Made by a program: the position numbers and the translations under genes | Part shown: positions 8,586 through 17,166 of the stretch, piece after piece | Numbering within the stretch: position 1 is the first letter of the stretch | Layout: each line of letters begins with the position of its first letter | Assembly (NCBI GenBank): GCA_035627835.1 | Contig: DASPKX010000152.1 | Location: forward strand, 113,923-177,922 | Direction: 5' to 3' | From: DASPKX01 sp035627835 | GTDB lineage: Bacteria > Verrucomicrobiota > Verrucomicrobiia > Limisphaerales > SXQI01 | DNA length: 64,000 bases | Notes under the pieces: model-generated | Databases searched by the model: none | What the model saw: the letters and a program-made list of their open reading frames with translations, nothing else | What the model was told of the DNA's origin: nothing

Positions 8586-9005
8586 TTAAGCAGCCACTGT
8601 GAGTTTGGGTGGCGCGTGAGAACGGATCGGATTTGCGTGGTATTGGCCTGCTTCCAGCAGAGCCAGCCAATGCTGGATAAGGCCGAGGGCGCCCGCGATG
8701 TCGAAGCCTTCATGAAACGGCGGGTATTTTTCAAAGTTCGCGCGGGCGAGATTGAAGAGGGCTGCGGACGGTTTGAGGCGATCTTTCTGCAGGTGCACAA
8801 ATGCCCCGGCGAATTGGATCAGCCCCTTGTGAAAGGAGTAGTTCGGCGAATGCTTATCCTTTAACCAAAGCTCTTCAAGCACGTCATGCGCCTCGAAGAA
8901 CAGCTCTTCGTTGAAACAGGCAAAGTAGCCCAGGTAGTGCGGGTCACGGCTTTTGCCGCGGCAGCCTTCGATCAAGGCCGCGATCTTTGCGCTCTTCTTG
9001 CTCAT
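8586..9005 (-). CDS. DUF309 domain-containing protein
   Basis: A 139-residue all-helical protein. The block 'FFEAHDVLEELWLKD' (about residues 31-45) and 'FHKGLIQFAGAFVHLQK' (about 53-69) are the defining motifs of DUF309, a family of unknown function with a conserved His-x-x-x-Glu-x-x-Trp pattern. It is cytosolic, with no signal or membrane segment. It lies 39 bp downstream of lptD on the same strand and may be the last gene of that transcript. Its stop abuts that of the convergent lipoprotein gene. Confidence 0.82.
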   Translation of the reverse strand: MSKKSAKIAALIEGCRGKSRDPHYLGYFACFNEELFFEAHDVLEELWLKDKHSPNYSFHKGLIQFAGAFVHLQKDRLKPSAALFNLARANFEKYPPFHEGFDIAGALGLIQHWLALLEAGQYHANPIRSHAPPKLTVAA

Positions 9006-9044
9006 CCCGCCCCAAGATACACCAGCGGCTGCGCCTCTGTTCGC

Positions 9045-11243
9045 TTAACTGCCGAAGAGGAATGAAGGCTCCTCAGCGTCTTCACCGAGCTTATAACGAG
9101 GGAAGGCCTTTAAGCTGAAGGTGAAGGCAACGGCGAAATCATCCGGGCCGATTCCACGATGATCGCGCTGACGGAAGGTCAAAGCGCCAGTCCATGCCCG
9201 CAGGTCGCGGTAAACTGTGTAGTATTGCTCCTCAAGGGTGCCGTCGCGCGCTTCGAAGTGGTGGCTCATTCGGAAGCCCCAGTTCTGGTTAAACCGATAA
9301 TACGCGCGGGTGTAGAACGTGTTATTCGCAGCCGTTGTATTGAATGGCCCGAAACGGAACCGCGGATCATCCTCGAAGTAGAAGTGGCCGAGGCGCACGC
9401 TCCAAATGTCATTCGGAATTAAGATCGCGCTGTGATTCGCCATCCGCAGGCGAGCATCATCAATGTCGTAACGGATCTCCGAGCTTAAGGTCAGCCAATG
9501 CCATGGCCGGAGGTCTAGGTCCGAGTAAAGATCCGCAAAGGTGCCCTGCCCTGGGCGAGGATCGAGGCGCCAATCCGTATAAATGGCGGAGTTGATGACG
9601 TTCTGGATCTCGCCTTTGCGCTTGGTCTGAACCTTGTTCCGCAACCCCATGCGGAGGACGTTCTGCGAATCAATAGAGTCGATGGCGTTGTAGTCTGGAT
9701 AATCGATCGGAAGCAGGCGCAGGCTTGGGTATTCGGTGTCGAATTGCGGGATCTCGGAAATGTGGGCGCTCGGGTTCGGGACGTAAACGTAGTTAAGGCT
9801 CGGCTGAATGATGTGGCGGAGGCCGTCGATATCGAACGTCTTGTTCCGCGCCCCACCCCAAACGCGGGAGGCTTTGAAGGAGGTTTCAGCCCCGGTGTTA
9901 AAAACAAAACGATCTTCTTCCGTTAAGACCGACCCGAACCCTTCCTGCTCGGTGTAGTGCGTGTAGCGGCCGCCGACGCGCGGCTCAAAGTTCAGCCACT
10001 CGAAAAAGGTGAGTGGATAAACCACCTGGTGGAAAGAATCAAAACGACCGGCGGAGTAATTCGTGTCCGGATTGGCCGCCGATTGCATCCGCAAGTAAGC
10101 CGCGGAATTTTCACCTTCGTAAAAGAGGGGTGAGTCACCAATGCGCTGGCGGAAAGCTGACAGCTTCAAGTCGGGAAGGCGCTCAACGGTGCTGAAGAAG
10201 TCGTTAACTTGCGGCTGCGCAAGGAGGTTCAGCTCGTAGTTCGGCCAAACGTGATCCAGCTCAAGAAAGGTCTTGGGCTGGGGATCTTTGCGGTAAGGGT
10301 ATTCGAAGAAGTCACGGCGGACGCGCGGATCGCTTTGGGCATCGACATTGATCTTTGCGGTGAAGTTCGTGCGCAACGTGGCCTTATGCGAGAAGCGCAC
10401 ATGCTGCCGGTCGTCCGGGATGCGAATGGGGGAAGGATCAATCATCGGATCCTCGTCCTTCGCGTAATAATACATCGTGCTGCCGGTGCCCCAGCGGCCA
10501 AGATCCCACCGGAATTCGGGCCCGAGGGCCGCGCCTCGGCGAGTGCGGTAATCCAGATGCAACGCGCCGGTGAAGTTCGTTGTTATCTGGTAGTTATACG
10601 TGGTGAGCAGGAAGGCTCCGTAACGGCTCCGATATCCTGGCGTGAGCACCCAGTTGTTTGGATGACGCTTTAAGCTCCGGTTGTAATACGGGAAATACAT
10701 CACCGGGACATTGCCCAGGCGAATCGTGGCGTGCTTCGCCTCGATAGATTCGCCCATGGTGATCTTCAGCTCCTTCGCCTGGATGCGGTAGATCGGATTC
10801 TGAACATCATCCGTCGTGACCATGCCGTCCGTGGCCGCGAAAACGTCGTTGGTGGTGTCGGCATTGAGGGCTGTGGCCCCGACGAAGAACGGCGGATGCC
10901 CCATGCGGAACTCGCCCGCATTCATCTGCCCCGTGTTGAAGTTGTATTCGACCTTTTGGCCGATGAAGAGGTGGCCTTTGCGCTGCAGGCGGACCGCGCC
11001 GCGAGCGTGCGCGATTGCGGTGTTTTGATCGAAATCGACCTCAGTGGCCGTGAGCGTGGTGTCGGCGTACCGAATCATCACGCCGTTGCGCGCGCGAACC
11101 ATTCCAGCGGCTGAGTCGTATTCGACCTCAGTGTCTGGGTTCAGGTTCTCAATGATCGGCTTTTCTTGCGCGCCCAGTTGAGGAGCGAGCGCGCAAGCCA
11201 GCAAAGAAATCGAAGAGAGAACCAGGGACCGCAGCCGCTTCAT
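9045..11243 (-). CDS. lptD: LPS-assembly outer-membrane protein LptD
   Basis: A 732-residue protein with a signal peptide (residues 1-25, cleaved after 'LGAQ'). An OstA/LptA-like jelly-roll domain follows (about 35-190: 'NGVMIRYADTTLTATEVDFD', 'ARGAVRLQRKG'). The long C-terminal part (about 200-732) alternates aromatic and polar residues in beta-hairpins ('YYRFNQNWGFRMSHHF', 'LTLSSEIRYDID'), as in the LptD barrel. It inserts LPS into the outer leaflet of the outer membrane, with LptE as plug. The gene starts 16 bp after purL, so it may be co-transcribed with purSQL. The paired cysteines of enterobacterial LptD are missing, as in many distant phyla. Confidence 0.9.
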   Translation of the reverse strand: MKRLRSLVLSSISLLACALAPQLGAQEKPIIENLNPDTEVEYDSAAGMVRARNGVMIRYADTTLTATEVDFDQNTAIAHARGAVRLQRKGHLFIGQKVEYNFNTGQMNAGEFRMGHPPFFVGATALNADTTNDVFAATDGMVTTDDVQNPIYRIQAKELKITMGESIEAKHATIRLGNVPVMYFPYYNRSLKRHPNNWVLTPGYRSRYGAFLLTTYNYQITTNFTGALHLDYRTRRGAALGPEFRWDLGRWGTGSTMYYYAKDEDPMIDPSPIRIPDDRQHVRFSHKATLRTNFTAKINVDAQSDPRVRRDFFEYPYRKDPQPKTFLELDHVWPNYELNLLAQPQVNDFFSTVERLPDLKLSAFRQRIGDSPLFYEGENSAAYLRMQSAANPDTNYSAGRFDSFHQVVYPLTFFEWLNFEPRVGGRYTHYTEQEGFGSVLTEEDRFVFNTGAETSFKASRVWGGARNKTFDIDGLRHIIQPSLNYVYVPNPSAHISEIPQFDTEYPSLRLLPIDYPDYNAIDSIDSQNVLRMGLRNKVQTKRKGEIQNVINSAIYTDWRLDPRPGQGTFADLYSDLDLRPWHWLTLSSEIRYDIDDARLRMANHSAILIPNDIWSVRLGHFYFEDDPRFRFGPFNTTAANNTFYTRAYYRFNQNWGFRMSHHFEARDGTLEEQYYTVYRDLRAWTGALTFRQRDHRGIGPDDFAVAFTFSLKAFPRYKLGEDAEEPSFLFGS

Positions 11244-11259
11244 TTTGCGCAGGACTTAA

Positions 11260-13560
11260 TCACATGCGCATCTGCCGGTCTATCGAATTCCACCAGAGAT
11301 CGTGCAGCTCAGAGAGGCTCCATGATTGCACGCCATCGGCTAATTTGATCTCCAGCCGGTCCCCACCAACGCTTCCGAGGCGCCGGGTTGGCACACCCAT
11401 GAGTTTGGCGCGCTCGATTACTTTAACCGCATCCTTCTCGGAGCAGGAAATAACCACGCGCGATTGCGCTTCCCCAAAGAGAAGAGCGTCCGCGCGAACG
11501 TCCTTGAGGTCAGACAAGTCGATCGAGGCCCCGAGGAACCGTGGCGTGCCGCGAGCTTCGTGGCGGGAAATCGACGATTCCGCGATGGCCACCGCCAGGC
11601 CGCCTTCGCTGCAATCATGAGCGCTCTTGATCAGCCCGCTCTGAATAAGACCGAGAAGGGTCGTGTGCAGGTTCTTCTCCACTTCGAGATCGATGCGAGG
11701 CGGGGTGCCTGCCTTCTTGCCGTGCTGGCGAAGCAGGTATGCCGAGCCGCCGAGGCCAAGCAGAGGGTCTGCTTTATCCACGACCTCGCCGAGGAGGATC
11801 ACGGCATCACCCTCGCTCTTGAACCATTGCGTGGTGATGTGCTCAACCTTATCGATGATGCCGACCAAACCAACCGTTGGGGTCGGGTCAATCGGGCCGT
11901 TAGGGTTTTGGTTGTAGAGGCTGACGTTGCCGCCCGTCACGGGAGCGTTGAACACTCGGCAAGCTTCAGCCAAACCCTCTACGGCGCGTTTGATTTGGTA
12001 AAAGATCTCGGGATTGTGCGGGTTGCCGAAGTTGAGGTTGTCCGTTGCGCCCAATGGCACAGCTCCAGTGCAAGCCAGGTTTCGGGCAGCTTCGGCAACG
12101 GCGATCTTCGCCCCTTCGTACGGGTCGAGATAGACGTAGATGCCGTTGCAATCCACCGTCATTGCAATGTACTTCTCCTTGAACTCACCTTCCGCTGGTT
12201 GAGGCAGAGAATCGCGTTTGATGCGAATGACGGCCGCATCGGAGCCGGGAGCAACGACGGAGGCGTCGCGCACCATATGGTCGTACTGCCGGTACACCCA
12301 ATTTTTGGAGGCGATGCTTGGCCAGGCCACGAGCGCCTTCAGGACGCTGTTCAAATCCGCTGGTGCTTGGATGCTCTCCAGCGTTAGTTGGCGAAGTTGC
12401 TGGAAATACGCCGGCTCGCGATCGGTTCGATGGTAGATGGGCGCTTCGTCTGCCAGCTTCTTCGCCGGAATATCCGCGACAACCTTGCCGCCGTGCTTTA
12501 CGACCATGCGCCCGGTGTCTGTGACAAAACCGACTTCGGCCCATGGCAAATCCCACTTGTCAAAAATCTGCTGAACTTCGCGCTCGTGGCCTTTCTTCAC
12601 GATGATCAGCATGCGCTCTTGCGATTCGCTAAGCATGATCTCGTATGAGGACATGTTCGGCGCGCGTTGCGGCACCTTGTCCAACTCGATTTCGATCCCC
12701 GTGCCCGCCCGCGCTGCAGTTTCGCACGTGGAGCAGGTCAACCCGGCCGCGCCCATGTCTTGAATGCCAGCGACGACGCCCGTCTTCAGCAGCTCAAGGC
12801 ACGCTTCCAGAACGAGCTTCTCCATGAACGGGTCGCCAACCTGCACAGCTCCCCGCTGCTGCTCTGCGGATTCTTCCGTAAGGTCCTGCGAGGCGAAAGC
12901 TGCGCCCGCCAATCCATCGCGTCCTGTGGCAGGGCCAACATAGAAAACAGGATTGCCGATGCCTTTGGCAGCGCCGCGCGCAATTTGCTCGTGGCGAAGC
13001 ACGCCAAGAGCAAAAGCATTCACGAGTGGGTTGCCCTCGTACGATTTATCGAAATAGACCTCACCGGCAATCGTCGGGATGCCAAAGCAATTGCCGTAAT
13101 GCGCGATGCCCGAAACGACACCGCTGAACAGCCGCCGGACTTCTGGTGAAGTGAGTTCACCAAAGCGCAGCGAGTTCATCACCGCGACCGGTCGCGCGCC
13201 CATCGTGAAGATGTCACGAATAATGCCGCCAACGCCTGTCGCTGCGCCCTGGAAAGGCTCCACTGCGCTTGGGTGGTTGTGCGATTCGATTTTAAACGCA
13301 ATCGCCAGGCCGTCACCAATGTCAATGATGCCGGCGTTTTCCTCCCCTGCCCCTACGAGGATTCGCGGCGATTTCGTTGGGAAGGTCTTCAGCAGCGGGC
13401 GCGTGTTTTTGTAGGAGCAATGCTCGCTCCACATCACGGAGAAAATGCCCAGCTCCGTGAAGTTCGGCTCACGACCCAGAATGGTTTTGATTCGTTCGAA
13501 TTCCTCGGGGGTGATGCCGTGTTTTTGGATGACCTCCGGGGTGATGGCAGGTTCTAGCAT
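11260..13560 (-). CDS. purL: Phosphoribosylformylglycinamidine synthase, subunit PurL
   Basis: A 766-residue small-form PurL, which converts FGAR, ATP and ammonia to FGAM in purine synthesis. The start at 13560 gives MLEPAITPEVIQKHGITPEE, typical of the family; the upstream in-frame extension overlaps purQ and is rejected. The catalytic His lies in 'MWSEHCSYKNT'. AIR-synthase-type repeats include 'AIAFKIESHNHPS', 'VGGIIRDIFTMGA' and the second half around 'LGATDNLNFGNPH' and 'SAHDCSEGGLAVA'. It sits 4 bp after purQ, in the order purS-purQ-purL, and needs both partners for glutamine-dependent activity. Confidence 0.97.
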   Translation of the reverse strand: MLEPAITPEVIQKHGITPEEFERIKTILGREPNFTELGIFSVMWSEHCSYKNTRPLLKTFPTKSPRILVGAGEENAGIIDIGDGLAIAFKIESHNHPSAVEPFQGAATGVGGIIRDIFTMGARPVAVMNSLRFGELTSPEVRRLFSGVVSGIAHYGNCFGIPTIAGEVYFDKSYEGNPLVNAFALGVLRHEQIARGAAKGIGNPVFYVGPATGRDGLAGAAFASQDLTEESAEQQRGAVQVGDPFMEKLVLEACLELLKTGVVAGIQDMGAAGLTCSTCETAARAGTGIEIELDKVPQRAPNMSSYEIMLSESQERMLIIVKKGHEREVQQIFDKWDLPWAEVGFVTDTGRMVVKHGGKVVADIPAKKLADEAPIYHRTDREPAYFQQLRQLTLESIQAPADLNSVLKALVAWPSIASKNWVYRQYDHMVRDASVVAPGSDAAVIRIKRDSLPQPAEGEFKEKYIAMTVDCNGIYVYLDPYEGAKIAVAEAARNLACTGAVPLGATDNLNFGNPHNPEIFYQIKRAVEGLAEACRVFNAPVTGGNVSLYNQNPNGPIDPTPTVGLVGIIDKVEHITTQWFKSEGDAVILLGEVVDKADPLLGLGGSAYLLRQHGKKAGTPPRIDLEVEKNLHTTLLGLIQSGLIKSAHDCSEGGLAVAIAESSISRHEARGTPRFLGASIDLSDLKDVRADALLFGEAQSRVVISCSEKDAVKVIERAKLMGVPTRRLGSVGGDRLEIKLADGVQSWSLSELHDLWWNSIDRQMRM

Positions 13561-13564
13561 GTCG

Positions 13565-14275
13565 TTAGGCGGCTTTGGACGTAGCCCGCTGCTCAAGCGA
13601 GCGAATAATGCTTTCGAAAATATGACGACCGTCTTCTGAGCCGAGGAGCGGCTCACAAGCGCGCTCTGGATGCGGCATCAAGCCTGCCACGTTTCGCGCT
13701 TTATTGCACACGCCAGCGATGTTTTGCACAGAGCCGTTCGGATTGGCTTCCTGCGTCGTTTCGCCGCGATCATTCACGTATTCCCAAAGAACCTGATTAT
13801 TCACGCGCAACTCGGAAATCGTGGCTTCATCCGCGAAGTAGCAGCCTTCGCCATGTGCGATAGGAATGCGGAGGCTCTTTTCGCGTGGAATGCTGTTCGT
13901 GAACGGAGAGTCGTTCGTGACGGTCTTGAGGAAAACGTGCTCGCAACGGAACTGCAGAGAGCGATTCCGAATTAACGCGCCAGGGAGCAGCCCAGCCTCT
14001 GTCAGAATCTGGAAGCCGTTGCAGATGCCGAGCACCAGCCCGCCGTTCGCGGCAAATTCCTGGACCTTCTGCATGATCGGGCTAAAGCGGGCAATCGCCC
14101 CCGTGCGCAGGTAGTCACCGTAGCTGAAGCCGCCGGGAACGATGACGGCATCGACCTGGCCAATGGACGTATCCTTGTGCCAGACCAGACGGGCGGAGCG
14201 CCCAAGCAATTGAATCGCGTGCACCGCGTCCTGGTCGCAGTTGGAAGCGGGAAATTGAAGGACTGCAAAGTTCAT
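13565..14275 (-). CDS. purQ: FGAM synthase glutaminase subunit PurQ
   Basis: A 236-residue class-I glutamine amidotransferase that supplies ammonia to PurL. The nucleophile Cys is in 'LGICNGFQ' and the catalytic His/Glu in 'MPHPERACE'. 'VIVPGGFSYGDYLR' is a family block. I start at the ATG at 14275 (MNFAVLQFPASN); the longer frame from 14344 would run over purS. Spacing is 8 bp from purS and 4 bp to purL, consistent with one operon and a 1:1:2-type complex with PurL and PurS. Confidence 0.97.
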   Translation of the reverse strand: MNFAVLQFPASNCDQDAVHAIQLLGRSARLVWHKDTSIGQVDAVIVPGGFSYGDYLRTGAIARFSPIMQKVQEFAANGGLVLGICNGFQILTEAGLLPGALIRNRSLQFRCEHVFLKTVTNDSPFTNSIPREKSLRIPIAHGEGCYFADEATISELRVNNQVLWEYVNDRGETTQEANPNGSVQNIAGVCNKARNVAGLMPHPERACEPLLGSEDGRHIFESIIRSLEQRATSKAA

Positions 14276-14283
14276 CGCGTATC

Positions 14284-14523
14284 TTAATCCACAATCTCGA
14301 AACTGTAATCTTCGATCACCGGGTTGCTGAGCAGCTTCCGGCAAGCTTCGTCGATTTCCTTGCGGGCCGATTCTTTGTCACCGGTCAGTTCGATTTCGAG
14401 GTATTTGCCAACATGAACCGCTTTAACGCTGCGGTAGCCCATGTGCTCGAGTGCGCCCTGGACGGTTTTGCCCTGGGGGTCGAGAACGGCTTTTTTCGGT
14501 GTGACAGTGATCTTGGCTTTCAT
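14284..14523 (-). CDS. purS: FGAM synthase subunit PurS
   Basis: A 79-residue protein of the PurS family, the small dimeric partner that bridges PurQ and PurL. It shows the characteristic 'KAVLDPQGKTVQGALEHMGY' and 'VGKYLEIEL' segments of the two-strand/helix fold. The ATG at 14523 is preferred to a TTG one codon earlier. It is the first gene of purSQL; a 137-nt spacer separates it from the esterase gene upstream. Confidence 0.95.
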   Translation of the reverse strand: MKAKITVTPKKAVLDPQGKTVQGALEHMGYRSVKAVHVGKYLEIELTGDKESARKEIDEACRKLLSNPVIEDYSFEIVD

Positions 14524-14620
14524 CAATCGGGCGGGCGAATGGCCCGGGGCAATTGAAGGGGCAAGACGCGCCCCAACGCCAGTGAAAAAGTTCGGGAAGA
14601 GGCGAAGGGAAAACTGGATC

Positions 14621-14647
14621 CGCAGATTGCGCAGATTTTCGCAGATT
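14621..14647 (-). repeat. Three copies of an 8-mer (AATCTGCG)
   Basis: CGCAGATT occurs at 14621-14628, 14630-14637 and 14640-14647, that is AATCTGCG three times at 9-10 nt spacing on the minus strand. It lies in the spacer after the esterase stop and before purS. It is not a hairpin and not obviously a protein-binding dyad. Confidence 0.6.
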
Positions 14648-14660
14648 CCGAACTCAGAAC

Positions 14661-15770
14661 CTACTGCTGACGCGGGGCATTAACTCTGTTGGTGCGCGGT
14701 TCACGCGGGAGATTTGGAATAAATGGGCCGGGCTTGCTGCGGCTGTTCACGAACGCTTTCACATGCACGGCGGCTTTCGTCTCCTCGCCGGGTTTGCCCA
14801 GAAAGCCGAGGTCACGCATCCAATCAATAAAGCGGTGCTGCCAGGTTCCCAGCGGAGAACCATTGCGGTCGCGCATCCCGTTGCCATGGGCGCCGTTGGC
14901 GTAAATGTGCATCTCAAGGTTCGGAATACCAGCGTCGAGCATGGCGGTGAAATAATGGTTCGCCCAAATCGCATGGATGCGGTCACTCGAGCCGGGTGAA
15001 GCAAGGAATGCCGGCGGTGTGTCGTAGGGAATTGGGGTCTGCGGGTTCCGGGTGAACGGCGTCGGTCCTGGGTAAAGCAAGGCGACGAAATCCGGTCGTG
15101 GCGAGACTCCGCGGTAGGGATCGTCCGCAGCGGAGTTAGTTTGGGCAAAGCCTTCGTAGAACAACGCCGCCGGTGCGACCAACTCCGCGCCCGCGGAGAA
15201 GCCGATCATCCCAATCTTGTTCGGGTCGATGCCGAAATCAGCCGCCTTCGCCCGCACGATTCGCACCGCTTGCATCGCATCGTTCACAGCGTCCGTTTCA
15301 GCTTTGTAGCCGTCTTTGCGCAAGCGATAGCGCAGGATGACGGTGTTGACTCCATAATTGTAGAAGAAGGGCACGAAGTCAGAGCCCTCGGTTCCAACCA
15401 CGAGCTGGTTATGACCCCCTCCCGGAACCAGAATGATTGCCGCTCCAGTGTTGATGCCTGGATCGACGGTGTGAACTTCGATGGAAGGGTTGTGAATGTT
15501 CGTGATGCTGGAGACACGCCCGGGCGCACCCCGAGTCATGCTGTAATGCTCCGGCTCGGACAATCGGCTTTTGTTAAGTTGGGGAGAGTCTGCCGGCCAG
15601 AGTGGAAGAACGATGCCGCCTGGAAAGAGTGGCTGCGGAATGTATGGCCCTTCGCCGCGAGGACCGGGCTGCGGAATTAGGCCGGGGGCGGGCAGGTTCG
15701 TTAGCTGTGCAGAGGCATTAAAGGAGAGCAGGAGCGCAAGTGCGCAAAGAGAAAGGAGCGCGTTCTTCAT
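14661..15770 (-). CDS. Secreted alpha/beta-hydrolase esterase
   Basis: A 369-residue protein with a signal peptide (residues 1-21, 'FNASAQ' cleavage). The alpha/beta-hydrolase core has the oxyanion block 'ILVPGGGHN', the nucleophile elbow 'MIGFSAGAEL' (Ser), a probable acid in 'SPGSSDRIHA' and the His in 'YANGAHGNG'. This matches the BD-FAE/acetyl-xylan-esterase-like group often annotated near polysaccharide degradation genes. A Pro/Gly-rich linker (22-60) precedes the domain and a basic Pro/Asn-rich tail (about 340-369) follows. Expected role: removal of acyl groups from plant or algal polysaccharides in the periplasm or outside; the substrate is unknown. Confidence 0.85.
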   Translation of the reverse strand: MKNALLSLCALALLLSFNASAQLTNLPAPGLIPQPGPRGEGPYIPQPLFPGGIVLPLWPADSPQLNKSRLSEPEHYSMTRGAPGRVSSITNIHNPSIEVHTVDPGINTGAAIILVPGGGHNQLVVGTEGSDFVPFFYNYGVNTVILRYRLRKDGYKAETDAVNDAMQAVRIVRAKAADFGIDPNKIGMIGFSAGAELVAPAALFYEGFAQTNSAADDPYRGVSPRPDFVALLYPGPTPFTRNPQTPIPYDTPPAFLASPGSSDRIHAIWANHYFTAMLDAGIPNLEMHIYANGAHGNGMRDRNGSPLGTWQHRFIDWMRDLGFLGKPGEETKAAVHVKAFVNSRSKPGPFIPNLPREPRTNRVNAPRQQ

Positions 15771-15846
15771 GGTTGGACTGCTCCGCGTTTTATGCCAGAT
15801 GCGCCCAAAGCGCTAATGTTTTCACCACCGTGTGCCCACTGGCGCG

Positions 15847-15875
15847 AAAAAAAAGACAGGGCAAACCCTGTCTTT
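15847..15875 (-). terminator. Rho-independent terminator of the DUF2934 unit
   Basis: A perfect 10-bp stem (15852-15861 with 15866-15875) and a 4-nt loop, followed on the minus strand by a run of eight T. It is placed to end transcription of the two small minus-strand genes at 16105-16580, about 230 nt past the last stop. On the plus strand only three T follow, so it is directional. Confidence 0.85.
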
Positions 15876-15889
15876 AGCGAGGAAACAGT

Positions 15890-16072
15890 ATGGATCTAAA
15901 AATTAGTCAGCAAACTGGTGCTGCCGTTGCTCGCGCCACGTTGGTTTCGCCGGTTGAACAACAAAGCTCTCGCAACGGTGCGGCGTTAAAGAAGTGCGGC
16001 GCGCGGCTTGGACGCGCAAACGAAAAGCGAGCGTCCAGAGGAACGGCGAACGATTCGATGTCTTATCAGTGA
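15890..16072 (+). CDS. Possible 60-residue small protein (weak)
   Basis: An ATG at 15890 is preceded by GAGG at a good distance (GAGGAAACAGT-ATG) and opens a 60-codon frame of mixed, rather polar composition with no domain, signal or membrane segment. It begins just after the terminator hairpin. It is not recognised, and may be a chance frame. Confidence 0.25.
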   Translation: MDLKISQQTGAAVARATLVSPVEQQSSRNGAALKKCGARLGRANEKRASRGTANDSMSYQ

Positions 16073-16104
16073 CCGAGTTCATGAGAGATTAGGGATTTGC
16101 GTTG

Positions 16105-16308
16105 TTAAGGTTGAATATCTTTCCAGTGCTCAAGCATTTCGCGCGGAACAAAGAGGCCGGCCCTCCGAAATTGGCGTGAAGCGAGCAGTTCTTGAAAATC
16201 AACGAGGTCTTCCGGCGCGCTCTTGCTCATCGCATTCGCGTCGATGCGAATGGTTTTCAACAGTGAGAGCGCGGGAGCGGTTGGTGTGGAGGGGTCTTGC
16301 CGGGCCAT
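16105..16308 (-). CDS. Small hypothetical protein (67 aa)
   Basis: Not recognised. A 67-residue soluble protein with a Pro/Thr/Ala N-terminus and a charged, probably helical C-terminal half ('PEDLVDFQELLASRQFRR', 'PREMLEHWKDIQP'). It starts 8 bp after the stop of the DUF2934 gene on the same strand and is followed by the terminator at 15847-15875, so it looks like the second gene of a two-gene unit. That context is the main support for its being real. Confidence 0.55.
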   Translation of the reverse strand: MARQDPSTPTAPALSLLKTIRIDANAMSKSAPEDLVDFQELLASRQFRRAGLFVPREMLEHWKDIQP

Positions 16309-16316
16309 AAACCTTC

Positions 16317-16580
16317 CTATGCTAAAACAGCTTCTTGTTTCTTCTTTGGTGCTTTGCGAGCGCCTTTTTTCTGCTCGTCACCACCCTCAATGCCATTGGA
16401 TGCATTTTCCGTGCCTGCGCCCGACTGGCTGCGCCCAATGAGGGTCAGCTCTGCTTCAGCCTGCAGCCAATTTTCCACATCACGCCCCTGTTGGCGGCCT
16501 TCCCTCTCCCATATTTCAAAAGCGCGCGCGGCGATCGCCGCAGCAGAGGGTTTTTCGGAAGAATTCGTGTTGTTTGCCAT
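16317..16580 (-). CDS. DUF2934 domain-containing small protein
   Basis: An 87-residue protein. 'AAIAARAFEIWEREGRQQGR' followed by 'VENWLQAEAEL' (about residues 13-45) is the DUF2934 signature, a short helical domain common in soil proteobacteria, acidobacteria and verrucomicrobia; its function is unknown. The C-terminal half is low-complexity and Lys/Gly/Glu-rich, with 'KKGARKAPKKK', suggesting nucleic-acid or acidic-surface binding. I start at the ATG at 16580, because the upstream extension has no family similarity. First gene of a two-gene unit. Confidence 0.75.
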   Translation of the reverse strand: MANNTNSSEKPSAAAIAARAFEIWEREGRQQGRDVENWLQAEAELTLIGRSQSGAGTENASNGIEGGDEQKKGARKAPKKKQEAVLA

Positions 16581-16830
16581 ATGGTTAATGGCAGTCAGGA
16601 AACCGCATTTCAAAGGGGGGAACAATCAGGCTGCTCCCCGGAGTCGATAATCATGTTAAGCGGAGCTTTGCCTAGGGGATCACCTGAGGGAATTGGCTGC
16701 CTCAGGGAGCGTGGCCAAACGGCGTCTGCTCCATCTTTCTGCACGTGATCTCAGGGCGCGCCGGATTTGTGGGGATTTACCGGTAGTGTCATTGACCGGG
16801 CAGCGAGAGTGCCCGATGGAGAAGGTAAGG

Positions 16831-17073
16831 ATGGACCGCCTGCTTAAATACTATGGCGCTGATTGGATCGGGATGGTGCTTATCCTCCTCTCTATTTACT
16901 ACGTGGGAAAACAGCGCCGGTGTGGGTTCATCTACGGGGTGTTCGGTTGTTCGGCCTGGCTCGCCTTCGGACTAATGACCGAGAGCGTGGCCAGTGTGCT
17001 GGCGAACTCCACGTATATGGTCTTGAACTTCAACGGGTATCGAAAGTGGAAAGCTAAAGCCCCAGGCTGCTAA
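16831..17073 (+). CDS. Small integral membrane protein
   Basis: An 80-residue protein with two or three membrane segments: 'DWIGMVLILLSIYYVGKQ' (about 10-27), 'CGFIYGVFGCSAWLAFGL' (about 30-47) and 'VASVLANSTYMVLNFNGY' (about 52-69). The pattern resembles small transporter-like proteins of the PnuC/YgjV kind, in which a short loop leads into 'NxxGYxKW'; family membership is a guess. The ATG at 16831 has AAGG five nt upstream; an in-frame ATG at 16816 is possible. It stands alone, 93 bp before the giant secreted protein. Confidence 0.65.
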   Translation: MDRLLKYYGADWIGMVLILLSIYYVGKQRRCGFIYGVFGCSAWLAFGLMTESVASVLANSTYMVLNFNGYRKWKAKAPGC

Positions 17074-17166
17074 GCCGCGTGCCCGCACGGCGCACTTCGC
17101 ACTCCCAGTGGTCCCTTGCAAAACCGCTTCGTTGGCGCGAAGGTTGCTCCACTTTTCGCTAACCCT

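Larger units (their letters stand above)
15776..16104. other. Gene-poor stretch before the small DUF2934 unit
   Basis: It holds the terminator at 15847-15875 and one weak plus-strand candidate frame (15890-16072). No other gene is supported. Confidence 0.5.

Noticed and set aside
13561..13656. Upstream extension of PurL
   Set aside because: It overlaps the purQ coding end and has no family similarity; MLEPAITPEV at 13560 is the family start.
17116..17166. Upstream extension of the giant secreted protein
   Set aside because: The ATG at 17167 gives a standard signal peptide; the extra 17 residues would bury it.
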